A stretch of DNA of 64,000 bases, taken from Pseudoneurospora amorphoporcata (lineage: Eukaryota; Ascomycota; Sordariomycetes; Sordariales; Sordariaceae). The number at the start of each line of letters is the position of its first letter. Position 1 is the stretch's first letter. Where the stretch lies: contig MU859214.1 of assembly GCA_033297205.1 (NCBI GenBank), positions 1 to 64,000 of the forward strand. Direction: 5' to 3'. The notes under the pieces are model-generated. The model made no database searches, was not told the DNA's origin, and was given only the letters and a program-made list of their open reading frames with translations. Below are positions 54,251 through 64,000 of the stretch, in pieces. The position numbers were made by a program, and so were the translations under genes.

Positions 54251-57200
54251 AGCGGACGGGATCCCGAGTTTTCCAGTGGGTATGGTCGTATGTGCTTATG
54301 ATGGGCATGAAAACACCTTATATTCTCGGTTAAGCTGCTCGGGAACATCTCTTTTGTAGTAAACTGCAGTTGAGGTACAGCAAACACTCTCAGCATCTTC
54401 CCCCCCGATGGCCGTTTGATTGGATCTTGACAAACAAAGCGTCTTTGAGATTGACCCAAACCCTAGAAATATAGAAATACGGTGCGTGTGGAGAAACACA
54501 CACAATGTCCCGTTTCAGAAGCACTGGAATCGCTTCCCCAAGCAACAAGCCAAGAGAAGCCGAGCCATCCGCAACAGTTGAGCAAAGAAAGGGAGGGGTC
54601 CAGACCACTTGTGTAGAAACACGCCCGGGGCCAATCTGTCTCCCCATAGCGATGATCCCATCCCCCACACTCCATCATCCGATGTTTGTTTCCGGACTCA
54701 CTGACTCAAGACCGTTGGGACGTTCGGAGTCGCGGGGGATGTGACCATGTGGGGCTCTCGATATGAGTATCGTTCGAGGTATCGTTTGAGGTTTGGTGAG
54801 GGGAAGAGCGCGGAAAGGGGCCCGGCGGAAATGGAACGGGCCGACGAACTCTGTCAGGGGCGGGTCATCCCTTTGAAGAAGTGAGGGTGTGTTGAGGGCG
54901 TTTTCACGTTCTGCAAAGGAGTGTGTAAAGGCACGGTCCGAATCTTGAAGTGTCGGAACGTTACAACCAGCGAACTGAAAGCCGTCTTGGATATCGAATG
55001 TCGTCAAATTGGTCGGTAGGTTAGGGAGCCCCACTTGTAGGGCGTAGCGCATGTAAAATCGCGGAATGAGGGATTTTGTCAGGGATAAATAACCATTCTA
55101 CCTTTTTTGACAGGCCATATCGGCCTTGGAAGTTCCGGTTTAAAATGGTAGTATCCAAATTTTTGGAGTTTACCGGGAGAAAAAACACATGGAAGCATTT
55201 GTACGGACTTCTGTCCAGACACATGCACGGATACATACGTACAAATCGTTTCCGTTCTGTAATGTGTCGTATTTAACGTCTTTTTGTTTCGGACGTTTTT
55301 TCTTCACATGTGTCAATACAACGGGACACAGCTACCATGATGGATCCGATCTCAACCACCAACCACCACCAACAAACACCAACCAACCAACCAACCCCCT
55401 ACGTCCATCAGCTGCGCAAACACGTGTGAATCAACAACGACACTCTCCAAGACCTTAGACCACTCAACTCAACGCACATGCTACTGATCGCAAAAGCGGC
55501 TCAATCGTCCGTTCGTTCGTCAGGCCGTCTGCCCTACCCGTGCCATTCATTGATCAACGAACAACAACAAGCCATTTATATAGCCATAAATGGCCGCCTG
55601 CATCGAACAACCGACACATGGAGCTCCAGTACAACCCCACGGGGAAGTGTGCTTGCATGGCCGGTCTGCAACTTCATTTGGCTTTGCTGGAAAGAAAGGT
55701 ACAACGAATCGTATCAATCATTTTCTTTACCTTGTTGTGAACAAGTACTCCAACGAACGAATTATTCATCACCGTATCGTATCAACTCCATTGTCTCATC
55801 CCGTCCCTCGGTCGTTCCTTCCCTCCTTCCCTTGAAGCCGCATGATTACGATATCAACTGAAGCTCGGCTACCCCACCGGTGAAGGGAGAAGAGGACAAT
55901 CTAGGCAGGTACCGAACGAGTCCATTGTGGAAAACGTTGGAGACAATATATATGCAACGAACGCGGCTACGGGCTACGGGCTACGGTTAATAACATATTT
56001 TCCGGTCCCGACCTCTCAATCTCGTCCCCTATATTAGTCCCGGTCTTATAAGCGCCGTTCCCCGGCCGCGGCTCGAGGCTCAAGTCGACAGGTGGATCTG
56101 GGGACTTCATCTAGAAACTGGAGGTAATTTGGGGTAAAGTGCAGGGGTCCGGGACAACAAGTCATACGAACGTTTATGAGTTGTCGTCCGGGGATTTGAT
56201 ACGAGCCACGAGGCTCATATCAAAGATGAGAGAGAGAAAACAAAAATATGTGATGGGCATGTGTTATACTACCCGAGAGATCGGAAGAGGGAGGCCAGTG
56301 AAGTGACTGTTTAATGTTGACCGGATTCGGACATTGGACCCTGCCAAGCACGCAATTCTGCGTACACTTTGAGTTTTGAAGAAGAAGGGAAGAAGGAAAG
56401 ATGGTACGCACTGTGATCTGGACCTTGATTGATTGAAGTTTGTATGAAGTTGATGTGTTAGGCATGTGAAGAAAGTAGTCTAGGAGCCGACAAGCCACAA
56501 GGAACACCAACCTTCTTCCGAGGTACCTTTGTGTGAAAGGGGAATGTTACGCCGCATAAACCGCCGCCTCGAGACACCCTAAATTCTAGTTCTGTGTAGA
56601 GTATGTACGCCCTTGGACACCAGCAGTTAAAAACTCACCTCACACAAGCTTTTGTCAAGGTTCTTACTCTTCACACCCCTCCCTCGACTCCCGGCAAGGG
56701 CAGTTAAGCACAACCCAAACAGGCTTTACTTCGCAGACCTTCTACATCCACGCCGGCCGATCCCTGACTCTCTCTCTCTCTTTCTCTCTCGCACCCATCT
56801 CGCTCGTGGTTCGTGGCGAAGACCGTGTTGGTAATAAATCGAGATTTTCCAGGAGCCTAACACAGCATAGGCTCAAGTTCGTCCGTCCCGGTTGAGCCGC
56901 TAAGGCGCCGAGCCGTGCCGCTGTGTCACCGCCCCCCTTCACAGTTCGGTTCCGTGGTTGATGCTATCATCCCGTCCCTGTCGGGTAACTGAGAGAAAAC
57001 GAGATGGGTAGGATTTAGACGGAACGGTACATATACGGACCGGGAAAGAACTGAATGAACCCGCTGAGGTGATTCGATGTGGTGAGTTTAGGTTCCGTAT
57101 CGATATACATAGCCCTCTGGTTGCTGCGAACTAGATGTGATAGTCCACGTTCTCGACTATTGATGGTACCTGTCCGGCGATTGCTGATGGATGTAGGTAC

Positions 57201-58261
57201 ATAGCATATCATCCCATATAACACATAGGCTGTTAAACAGGGCGGCAGAGCCGCCGCATCGAGCGACATACAGATCGGATCGGCCCTGCAACCTTAATTA
57301 ACTCTGCGAGTTCAATGGAATGGAAGGCAAGCCAGCAGTAAGGAAGGAGTTTGGCATGTGACAACACAACATAGCGCTGCGACTCTCATTTTCTCGCTTG
57401 TTGTTGGCGAGGTGGAAGTTTCCCTGTTTCCAACATTCCTTCAGCCGTCGTCGTCATTGATTCCATTCATCCTTGTAAAAATTCTTGCGCACCTCACCCT
57501 CAGGCCGAATGTCAGGCCTACTTGACGTCCGTCCTTCTCCGGACGAAAATGCCAAGGTACCTAGGTAGCGAGCCCTCCAGGACGGGAGAGGAGAAGCTTT
57601 TCTCTTCTCACCGGTGGCCGGAATGGTCTCCTCATCGGGGGCGCAGCGGCACCTTCATACTTGATCCGGAACTTGGAACGAGCCCTGCCTCTATACCGGT
57701 GCAATCACGGTGGTGGTTTGCTTGCCAGTTGTCGAAGCGTGCCGTGTGCCTGTGCGGAAGCATCATTGATGTTGATGTTTGAGAGATCTTATGGACAGAT
57801 CGTGCGATGCTGTCACGGAAATAGAGAAAGCGTTCAGTTTCCCTATGTTACAACTGTCGCAACCGAGTTCATTGTTGTCGATGCACCAGCAGCAGTTTGC
57901 CTAGCGCCAAACAGTTGCTTGGCAGTAATCGTTGGCTTGCAGTTGTTGCATTGCCCCTGGAGCAAGTTGCTTGTCCACTGCAGCATGTCCAGCACAGCAA
58001 CTGGCTGGAGAGATGGGAATAGGCGGGCCGATCAGACTTTGTGATCCAGCTATGGTTTGAAGTTGCTTTTCGGCCCCGATCCGGCCTGGTGTTCAACTTG
58101 GCCTCGCTGTCTCGCTACTCTCGCGCTCTTCTCGCGCTGTTTCAGACGGACCTTCCGTCAGGCAGCAGTGGCAGTGAAATCTGACGTACAGTAGTGTAGT
58201 GGGCGGTGCGGGCGGTCCACGGGCAATTGGCAATTGGCGATAATTCCTTGATGACACTACA
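54251..58261. other. Low-copy region without a gene I can support
   Basis: GC-balanced, no RIP-like decay obvious. Open frames up to about 127 residues exist (for example 54675-55052 minus and 55478-55861 plus), but none shows a domain, and several overlap each other on both strands. Simple features: CCAA repeats near 55379-55400, a triplicated GGCTACG near 55970-55987 and a CT tract at 56768-56790. It may contain untranslated or regulatory DNA or exons of genes that I do not recognise. Confidence 0.4.
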
Positions 58262-58476
58262 GCTTTTTTTCAGTCGATTTGGATACCCCAGAAATGGTAT
58301 AGCGGGCCGCCATACCTTATTTGGGCATATAAGCGAGTGCCAGCCAGCTGGTTTACCCTTGCCAGCCCCGCCAGCCGACTGTAGGTGACCTATGCTAGCC
58401 GTGCTCACCGTGGAAAAGTGGGCAGTTACTATACTACAGCTGGTTAGAAGGAATCCAAATCGACTGAAAAAAAAGC
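58262..58476. repeat. 215-bp element bounded by 23-24-bp inverted repeats
   Basis: The left arm GCTTTTTTTCAGTCGATTTGG (58262-58284) and right arm (58453-58476) are reverse complements apart from one T in the homopolymer. The interior has no coding capacity. Size and structure fit a small MITE or a transcript hairpin. No clear target duplication. Confidence 0.6.
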
Positions 58477-60261
58477 GGTACACTACATGCAACGGCATCT
58501 CTCGAAAACACACGTGTCCGTTGTGCAAATGTCTGATGATTTCCTTGTGAACTTCCACCTCGTATTGGTGTTTGGCTACGGCGAACGGAATCTTCTGGAT
58601 CGTAGTGTACACAAATCTGTGTTTCGGCATCGCCAATGGATCGTATCGTACAGGCACCACTCCCGTCCAGTGCCGTGCCGCATCGTCTGATTGGAGCGAC
58701 CATACGCTTTGTGCCTGAAACTTTGTGGCGTACGGTATCAGTAACAGGTATCGTAACCACCACGCTGTACAGTATCATTGTTACGAATAGTGGGGTCCAA
58801 CGAACTCTTCCCTTTTTTTTTTCTCCGCGAGTTTTTTGCCTCCTTCTTGTCCCTGGCAAGTAAAAACAGGGCGCTGGTAATAAACAAGGAAGCCTGGCAT
58901 TATCTCGCTCAAACCCTCATCACCCCTCATCCCACATCACATCCCACACGCCCACAATCAACCCGCCCGCAAAACTTCGAGAGAGACAATTCCAACAGCA
59001 AAAACCCGACGTAACTCCCCAGACCCCCGTTCCGACTGCGCCCGCTCCAGCTCCCTTTCGAGTTGCCAATCCCAAGTGGGAAAGAGAAGTGGAATTGAAC
59101 GCCAAGAACCCCGGTCCCGGCTCGCCCAAGGTTTTTTTTTTTTCAGCTTTCAGTGGAGAGTTTGCGGAGCCTCCTTCAATGTAGCATCGGTAGATGATGC
59201 CGAAGTTTGTGACTGGGTTGTGAGGATGGGGATAATAACCGTCCCTGAATTTACCAATTGCAGTGTACAATTGCAACACCACAAAGAAGAAGAGAAAGAT
59301 ATAAAAGACCTGGACGTCGGAATTTGCTCGGCCAAAAAGAAGGGACCATAGAAGGAGATCCGGCATAAGGCCGAGGGAGACACCGCACCTAGCAATTGGC
59401 TGTTGATCCGAATTTGATATCCCGGCAAAACGAACGAATCTTGACCGGACCGACCGGGGAAGAGAAAATCTTGGGGGTTTCTTTTGATGCCATGCGTGCG
59501 TGCGATCGCTTGATTGCAAAAAAAAAAAAAAAAAAAAAGTGAGATGGCGTCGGCGCATCAAATCGACATTTCGCCGCAAACCTGGTCCCTCGCGTTTCTC
59601 CTCCATGGGGGCCGCAACACCACCCAGCAACCCCAATTGATACGGGAAAACGCGAGAGAGAGAAATTTTGGGAAGGAGGATACACAGGGTCACAAGGAGG
59701 CCATCAAGGTTCCTGACACGGAGTTTCTTTCAGACTTACCACTGGGGTTTTCTCCATATATTTCTCCATTCGCATGAGCCTTCCTTGACGGTCATGTCAG
59801 GGGAAGCCTGCTGGTGCTCCAGCATCGGCGAGGGAATGCAGAGAATGGGGGCGCCAGCTCGACGAGGGGCCGAGCCGCCGAGGGGAACTTGGAGGTGGAG
59901 CGCTCTGGAGAAGCTGGAGACAAGCTGGAGATGAAGAGATGCCATCGAAACTGGGGAACGGTAAGACCAGCGTAGCGTTCATTCAGGGGTGCATGGTTAC
60001 GATACCACTGATACCAGTGATACCAGTGATACCGAGTGTGACCGGCTATCTTTACTCCGTTCCGTGGGTGTGAATGTTTGATTGTGCGGCTCAGCTGTGA
60101 TCAGGACGGACTCACCAGTCGGCTTGGGAATCCTGAATCTCCCGATCACGACCAAAGACCTTACTGGCGAGCAGCGATTCGTCCGCCGTAGTATTGAAGG
60201 CGCCATCTGCATCTTCATCACCTGCATCTGCGGTTTTGTGATATCCCTCTTCCTCCTCCTC
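58477..60261. other. No confirmed gene; possible unassigned exon
   Basis: A plus-strand frame around 58920-59140 reads PTINPPAKLRERQFQ, later PTAPAPAPFRVANPKW and EREVELNAKNPGPGSPK, and runs into a T-rich tract. It looks protein-like but has no recognised domain. A 257-codon minus frame over the same place is low complexity. Runs of T (59131-59142) and A (59518-59538) are present. Confidence 0.35.
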
Positions 60262-61738
60262 CTACTCCTCTTCTTCTTGGTCCTCACACTCTTGCTCGCT
60301 TTCAGGTTCAGGAACAAGAAGGATGTCCTCGCTTCCCTGCCACTGCGAAGGCGGAGGCGGCACGGCTTCGTCGTCCTCATCCTGCCAACCGTAGTCCTCA
60401 TCGTCGCTATCGGCTATCTCCAAGGTGGTGTCACCCAACTTTCGCTTCGTGCTCGGTGTAGACAAGTGGTTTGGTAGCGGTTCGCTGAAGTCGTATTCGA
60501 CTGTAACCAAGCCGCTCTGATATATGACATGTTAATAAATGAGCAGACATGTACCTGGGAGGGTTTAGGCATACCTCTTCGATGTCAAAAGCGCAAATAG
60601 TGTCAACAGGTGCTTCGCTGGCCTTCCCGTTGAGCTTTTGCACTCCGACGAGACGCAAGCCCTGCACCTTTGCGTCACTGAAGGCTAGGTTGCGGTACAG
60701 CACAAGCCTGGTAGAGATTCCCTGCTCCCATACGCTGGCGTTTATAGCCGGTACGAGAGTTGCTCCCCGTTCTGCCTGCATCATCTTTGTTGCGCATTGT
60801 GTAAGAATAACGATAGCTATGTCTCTCGTGGCGGCAAGCTTCTGGAGTGCACCGATGATGTACTGCAGTACTTGCAATCTCCGCGCGGAGAGGGACGGAA
60901 CTTTGAGACTGTCAGACTACTTCCATGCATTACTGGTGGAGAGAACGTACCTTTGTTCCCCTTACTATCCAGCACCTTATTTTGCTCTGGTGTCCTTGGG
61001 AAGGTATGGTTTACCAGCGCTGATAACGAATCGACCACTATAAGCGATGTGTTTTGCGGTATGCAGCTCGGCGTTGGTCGACATAGAAGAGCAATCGAGT
61101 GAGGTAGACTCGGACATGTGTAGTGCGTGAGGGCATCGAGGTGCTCATCGACTGTCGCACCTTCCTGTTCCCCATCCTTGTCCTTCTTTACTTTGGAGCC
61201 GAGGACAGAGCGCATGCGCTCAATCGGCACTCGGTGAAATCCATCTGTATCGGGCAAGTCAAGGCGAATGGTTAGCAAGCCCGTAGGTTGACTGTACAAG
61301 AGATGCACAAACGGACCTACCTACCCAAACGACACCTTTGCCCTCATTCAGGCAGTTGGCTGCGAGTTGTATGCTGCATAGTATCAGTTAGACCGGGGAG
61401 CCACCTGCTTTCCTTGGATGCGAACGGTCAACCTACCCAAAGGCAGTCTTTCCCACGCCGGGAGGTCCCCAAATCTCGGTAACTTGACCCTTCTGTACTC
61501 CACCAGTGACTATATCGATATTCGGACTAGGTTTTAGAGCGGCATCGAGGGCATCTAGGCTTGTAGGGATGAAAGGCGAGTTGTTCCCATCATTCAGGTC
61601 ATCCAAGGCATCGGCAGCGGAAACGGTAGGCATGCGATCTTCACGGGATACGTCAGCGATTGAGGATTCACGTAGACGGATATCGGGGCACCTCACGTGT
61701 TGAAGGGAGATCATCAAAGCTGGCGACATCATGGCCAT
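60262..61738 (-). CDS. RAD55/RAD57-like RecA-family recombination protein
   Basis: Five exons join without any internal stop: 61738-61437, 61373-61321, 61244-60951, 60900-60575 and 60516-60262 (410 codons with stop). Introns are 63, 76, 50 and 58 nt with GT-AG ends and CTAAC/CTGAC/TTAAC-like branch points. The domain is a RAD51-family ATPase: TSLDALDAAL, GGVQKGQVTEIWGPPGVGKT (Walker A, exon 1), LIVVDSLSALVNH (Walker B, exon 3), IAIVILTQCATKM and LVLYRNLAFS (exon 4). It has a very acidic C-terminal tail. RAD51 paralogues help load RAD51 on single-stranded DNA during homologous recombination in the nucleus. The chosen start (MAMMSPAL) is the furthest plausible ATG in frame; MPTVSAADAL at 61635 and an ATG at 61816 are alternatives. 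Assignment to RAD55 (Rhp55) rather than another paralogue is tentative. Confidence 0.82.
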
Positions 61739-62764
61739 GTCTTTCGTGGTAATCCATCTTGCCCGACGAGTTCTGGACCGGGCGGCGACGGGACACTCCA
61801 GCCCGGGGCTTTGCAACGGGCCCTGTCTACTCCGGGAATGGGAAGCGGAGAATAAGCAGTCCCCGTTGTTCTCCGGGGTTGCGGTCCCTGTCAGGGCTCG
61901 GCGTCGGCTGCTACGGTAGTGTACGCCGTAAGGCGGCTAAAGGGCACTTAGTGTAGATCCGGGGGAGGGACTCGATGATCGTCGGTGTTCCGGCCGGAGC
62001 GCGGGCAGGGTTCGCGATTTCGCAAAGGTACGTAGCTGGGCCACCTCGGTCTTGCTGGCTTGGTCGACGTCAGTTGTTAGGGAATTTGTCGCGAAGTTTG
62101 GAGATGCCAAGCCCAAGACTGTTTGGAGAGCCGGCGCACATCCCGCGGGGAAAGGCTGGAAGGAACGGTACGTACCGTTACGGTAATGGCGGCCGGGTTT
62201 GGGCCCGGATGACAGATGGGAAAGTGACAAAGACGCATTCACAGTCAGCTACGTGCATGCCCGTGCAGGCAGGCTCCAGGCAGGTCCGGCGAGGTGGGAA
62301 GTTGATTATCTAATCGATACGTACTGTTACCACAACACCGTCCCATACAACCGGCCGTCATGGAAAATGTCCAAGCGTTCTCTTTTAGTCCGTTGGTCGT
62401 CGAACCAGAACAATCATCACAATCAGTTGCGCAGGTATGACGTCCTACCACCTCGACGAATCGGTAGATCTAACCAAGTCCATTGCCCATCACGATAGTC
62501 CCCGATAATTATAGATACGGCCCAGATGGTTCAAAACGACAGCCCAGCACGAGAGGTGCTCGACATCGGCACTTCGTTGATGGGAACTGATTCACAGGCT
62601 GGATGATTTCATCCGTCTGTGAGCACCGAGACCACAGACAGCCTAGAAAACGAGCTTACGAGGAGCCAAGTCCCAAGACATGCAAGCCACGTCTTGGTCT
62701 TTGGAAGATCTCGATTAGCTTGTTAGATTCCATGTTTGAACACCACGGAATAATTGCACCCATC
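61739..62764. other. Upstream region of the RAD55-like gene; no gene recognised
   Basis: Moderately GC-rich. Frames of about 100 residues on both strands overlap and show no domain. It presumably holds the promoter and leader of the minus-strand gene. Confidence 0.4.
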
Positions 62765-62868
62765 TAGGTGGTGGTAAAAATCGCTTGTGCAGGCTGTGGG
62801 GCTACTGCTCGCTTAACAGCCCAACACGTCACCACCTAACCTGCACAAGCGATTTTTACCACCACCTA
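62765..62868. repeat. Perfect 29-bp inverted repeat (104-bp hairpin or mini-MITE)
   Basis: Left arm 62765-62793 (TAGGTGGTGGTAAAAATCGC...) is the exact reverse complement of 62840-62868, with 46 bp between. Both outer ends are TA, so it can be read as a TA-flanked element with 27-bp TIRs. The perfect arms suggest a recent event or selection for the hairpin. Confidence 0.8.
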
Positions 62869-63019
62869 CCATCGACGCCATAAACAATGATTTCCCGTGG
62901 CCCTAACTCGGCATCCCACCCACATGTCCGATCAATGTCTCTCATTCCCCCCCGTCTTCCCGTCTGGGCTGCACTGCTTGTGCTTCGTTATGCCAATCAG
63001 GTCATTATTTTACCTGCTT

Positions 63020-63059
<40 letters not shown>

Positions 63060-64000
63060 CCCTTGTCTCGTTCGATGATTACCAATTATCTGGTCATCAT
63101 CAGGCTTCGAAAACCGTCGATGCCAACCCAAACTCGCCTAAAGCCCTCTTACCTTGGTCCTTGAAAAAGAAGAAAAGAATGATGGAGAAAACATTCTAGC
63201 GAGCCCCCTTTCCCTGCCCCTTTGTCGCAAGCCCAAAGAATGAGCTTCTCGCTTCTCACGAAGCGAAGCAAGGGCAAGTTGCTCCCCGTGTACTGTCCTG
63301 AAAATGACGATGAGGAGGACGGACGATGTTTCCCCGGTCCCCGAATTGACCCGGTATCCCACCTCCTAACCCTCTCCAAGTGAACCGTGGTGGGACTTGA
63401 GGCTCATCCCTTACTCATGTTATGGGGTTGAGATCGGCATTATCCCTAATAGGGAAATTAAGGAGAATTAAACTATTCTTGTAGAGGCATAGCCGGCGTA
63501 TTTTTCTCCCCGTGGGGTCCGGGGAAGCCGTTCGCCCGCACCTTTGGTTCGATCTTCCCCTGAGACACGAGAGTCTCCTCGCCCTCGGTACGGAGGAACG
63601 GTAATGGACGGTGAAGACACTTGAACCCTGTCCTGTCTGTTACAGTGTGTTTATTTCCCGCCCTTCAACCTTTCCATGCTGTCTATCAGCCTTGGCGTCT
63701 TGTAAACTGCGTGACACATGTAACTGTGTCGTACAGAACTGCGTATTGGGGTATGGAGTACGACTCAGTACCGCCCGGGTGGTCAGGCTGAATCCCGAAG
63801 AGCCTCGAAGAGAAAAGGGGAGGAAGGATTGTGCGAAAGGCTGATAAGATGAGACACCTCGTCTAGACCCTACGGTACGTACATATCTCGCAGTCTGGTC
63901 CCCAGGCCCCTGACAGAGACGTTATCAAAGAGAGATGTGAGATCTCCACATGAAAATTTTGGGGTTGAAGAAAGGGGCATGTGACATGGAATAATTGTCC
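62869..64000. other. No recognisable gene; long poly-T tract
   Basis: A run of 38 T at 63022-63059 follows a pyrimidine-rich stretch. The remainder is GC-balanced with short frames only (for example 77 codons at 63611, no domain). The window ends without reaching a gene I can support. Confidence 0.45.

Noticed and set aside
58142..58859. Overlapping minus-strand frames of 172 and 141 codons
   Set aside because: They cross the inverted-repeat element and each other in different frames, and show no recognisable domain.
58920..59693. 257-codon minus-strand frame
   Set aside because: Low complexity (poly-Phe from an A run, Gly/Ala-rich ends), no domain, and it overlaps a more protein-like plus frame. 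Not called as a gene.
60082..60477. 131-codon plus-strand frame with hydrophobic Leu/Phe run
   Set aside because: Antisense of the acidic C-terminal tail of the RAD55-like gene, whose exon structure is convincing.

Overview
The window looks like a piece of a filamentous ascomycete (Pezizomycotina) nuclear genome. The host-type genes carry short GT-AG introns (45-76 nt) with CTAAC/CTGAC-like branch points. The gene families are fungal: a DUF3435/FluG-type tyrosine recombinase with C2H2 fingers, NACHT-WD40 and NB-ARC-TPR STAND receptors, a DUF7580-type protein, a VPS41 fragment and a RAD55-like recombinase. Repeated sequences carry dense C-to-T / G-to-A damage that turns Gln (CAA/CAG) and Trp (TGG) codons into stops, the footprint of repeat-induced point mutation (RIP). 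I did not try to name the species.

Layout. 1-3.6 kb: the 3' exon of a VPS41 gene (broken), followed by small fungal ORFs and a fragment of a receptor-type helical domain between two 78-bp inverted repeats. 3.6-10.2 kb: a three-layer LTR nest, with a solo LTR split by a full-length chromodomain Ty3/Gypsy element (minus strand), which is split in turn by another solo LTR. Each layer has its own 5-bp target-site duplication. 12.3-15.0 kb: the DUF3435+C2H2 recombinase pseudogene. 15-23.7 kb: relics of a NACHT-WD40 gene, ankyrin repeats, an unknown acidic protein and an integral membrane protein. 23.7-27.4 kb: an alpha/beta-hydrolase - NB-ARC - TPR receptor pseudogene with about ten nearly identical 126-bp TPR units. 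27.6-31.9 kb: a LINE with endonuclease, RT and RNase H. 32-33 kb: a second chromodomain Gypsy fragment. 33.0-36.2 kb: a pseudogene joining an AcuF-like N-terminal region, ankyrin repeats and TPRs. 36.9-38.8 kb: a DUF7580-type pseudogene. 41-43.5 kb: a dispersed repeat split by a Tc1/mariner element (TA duplication and 35-bp TIRs; the uninterrupted copy is at 53.2 kb), then a palindromic MITE. 43.8-49.1 kb: solo LTRs, a pogo-like transposase and a LINE fragment. 49.6-53.2 kb: an almost intact NACHT-WD40 receptor gene (3 exons, 1171 codons) carrying six in-frame stops, all at Gln codons. 54-64 kb: calmer, apparently low-copy DNA with one clean five-exon RAD55/RAD57-like gene.

Taken together, the first 54 kb is a graveyard of intracellular-receptor (NLR-like) genes and mobile elements, most of them inactivated by RIP-type mutation. 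The last 10 kb behaves like ordinary host sequence. The boundary near 54 kb, the order of nested insertions and the receptor remains are the main interest. I see no CRISPR, rRNA or convincing tRNA.
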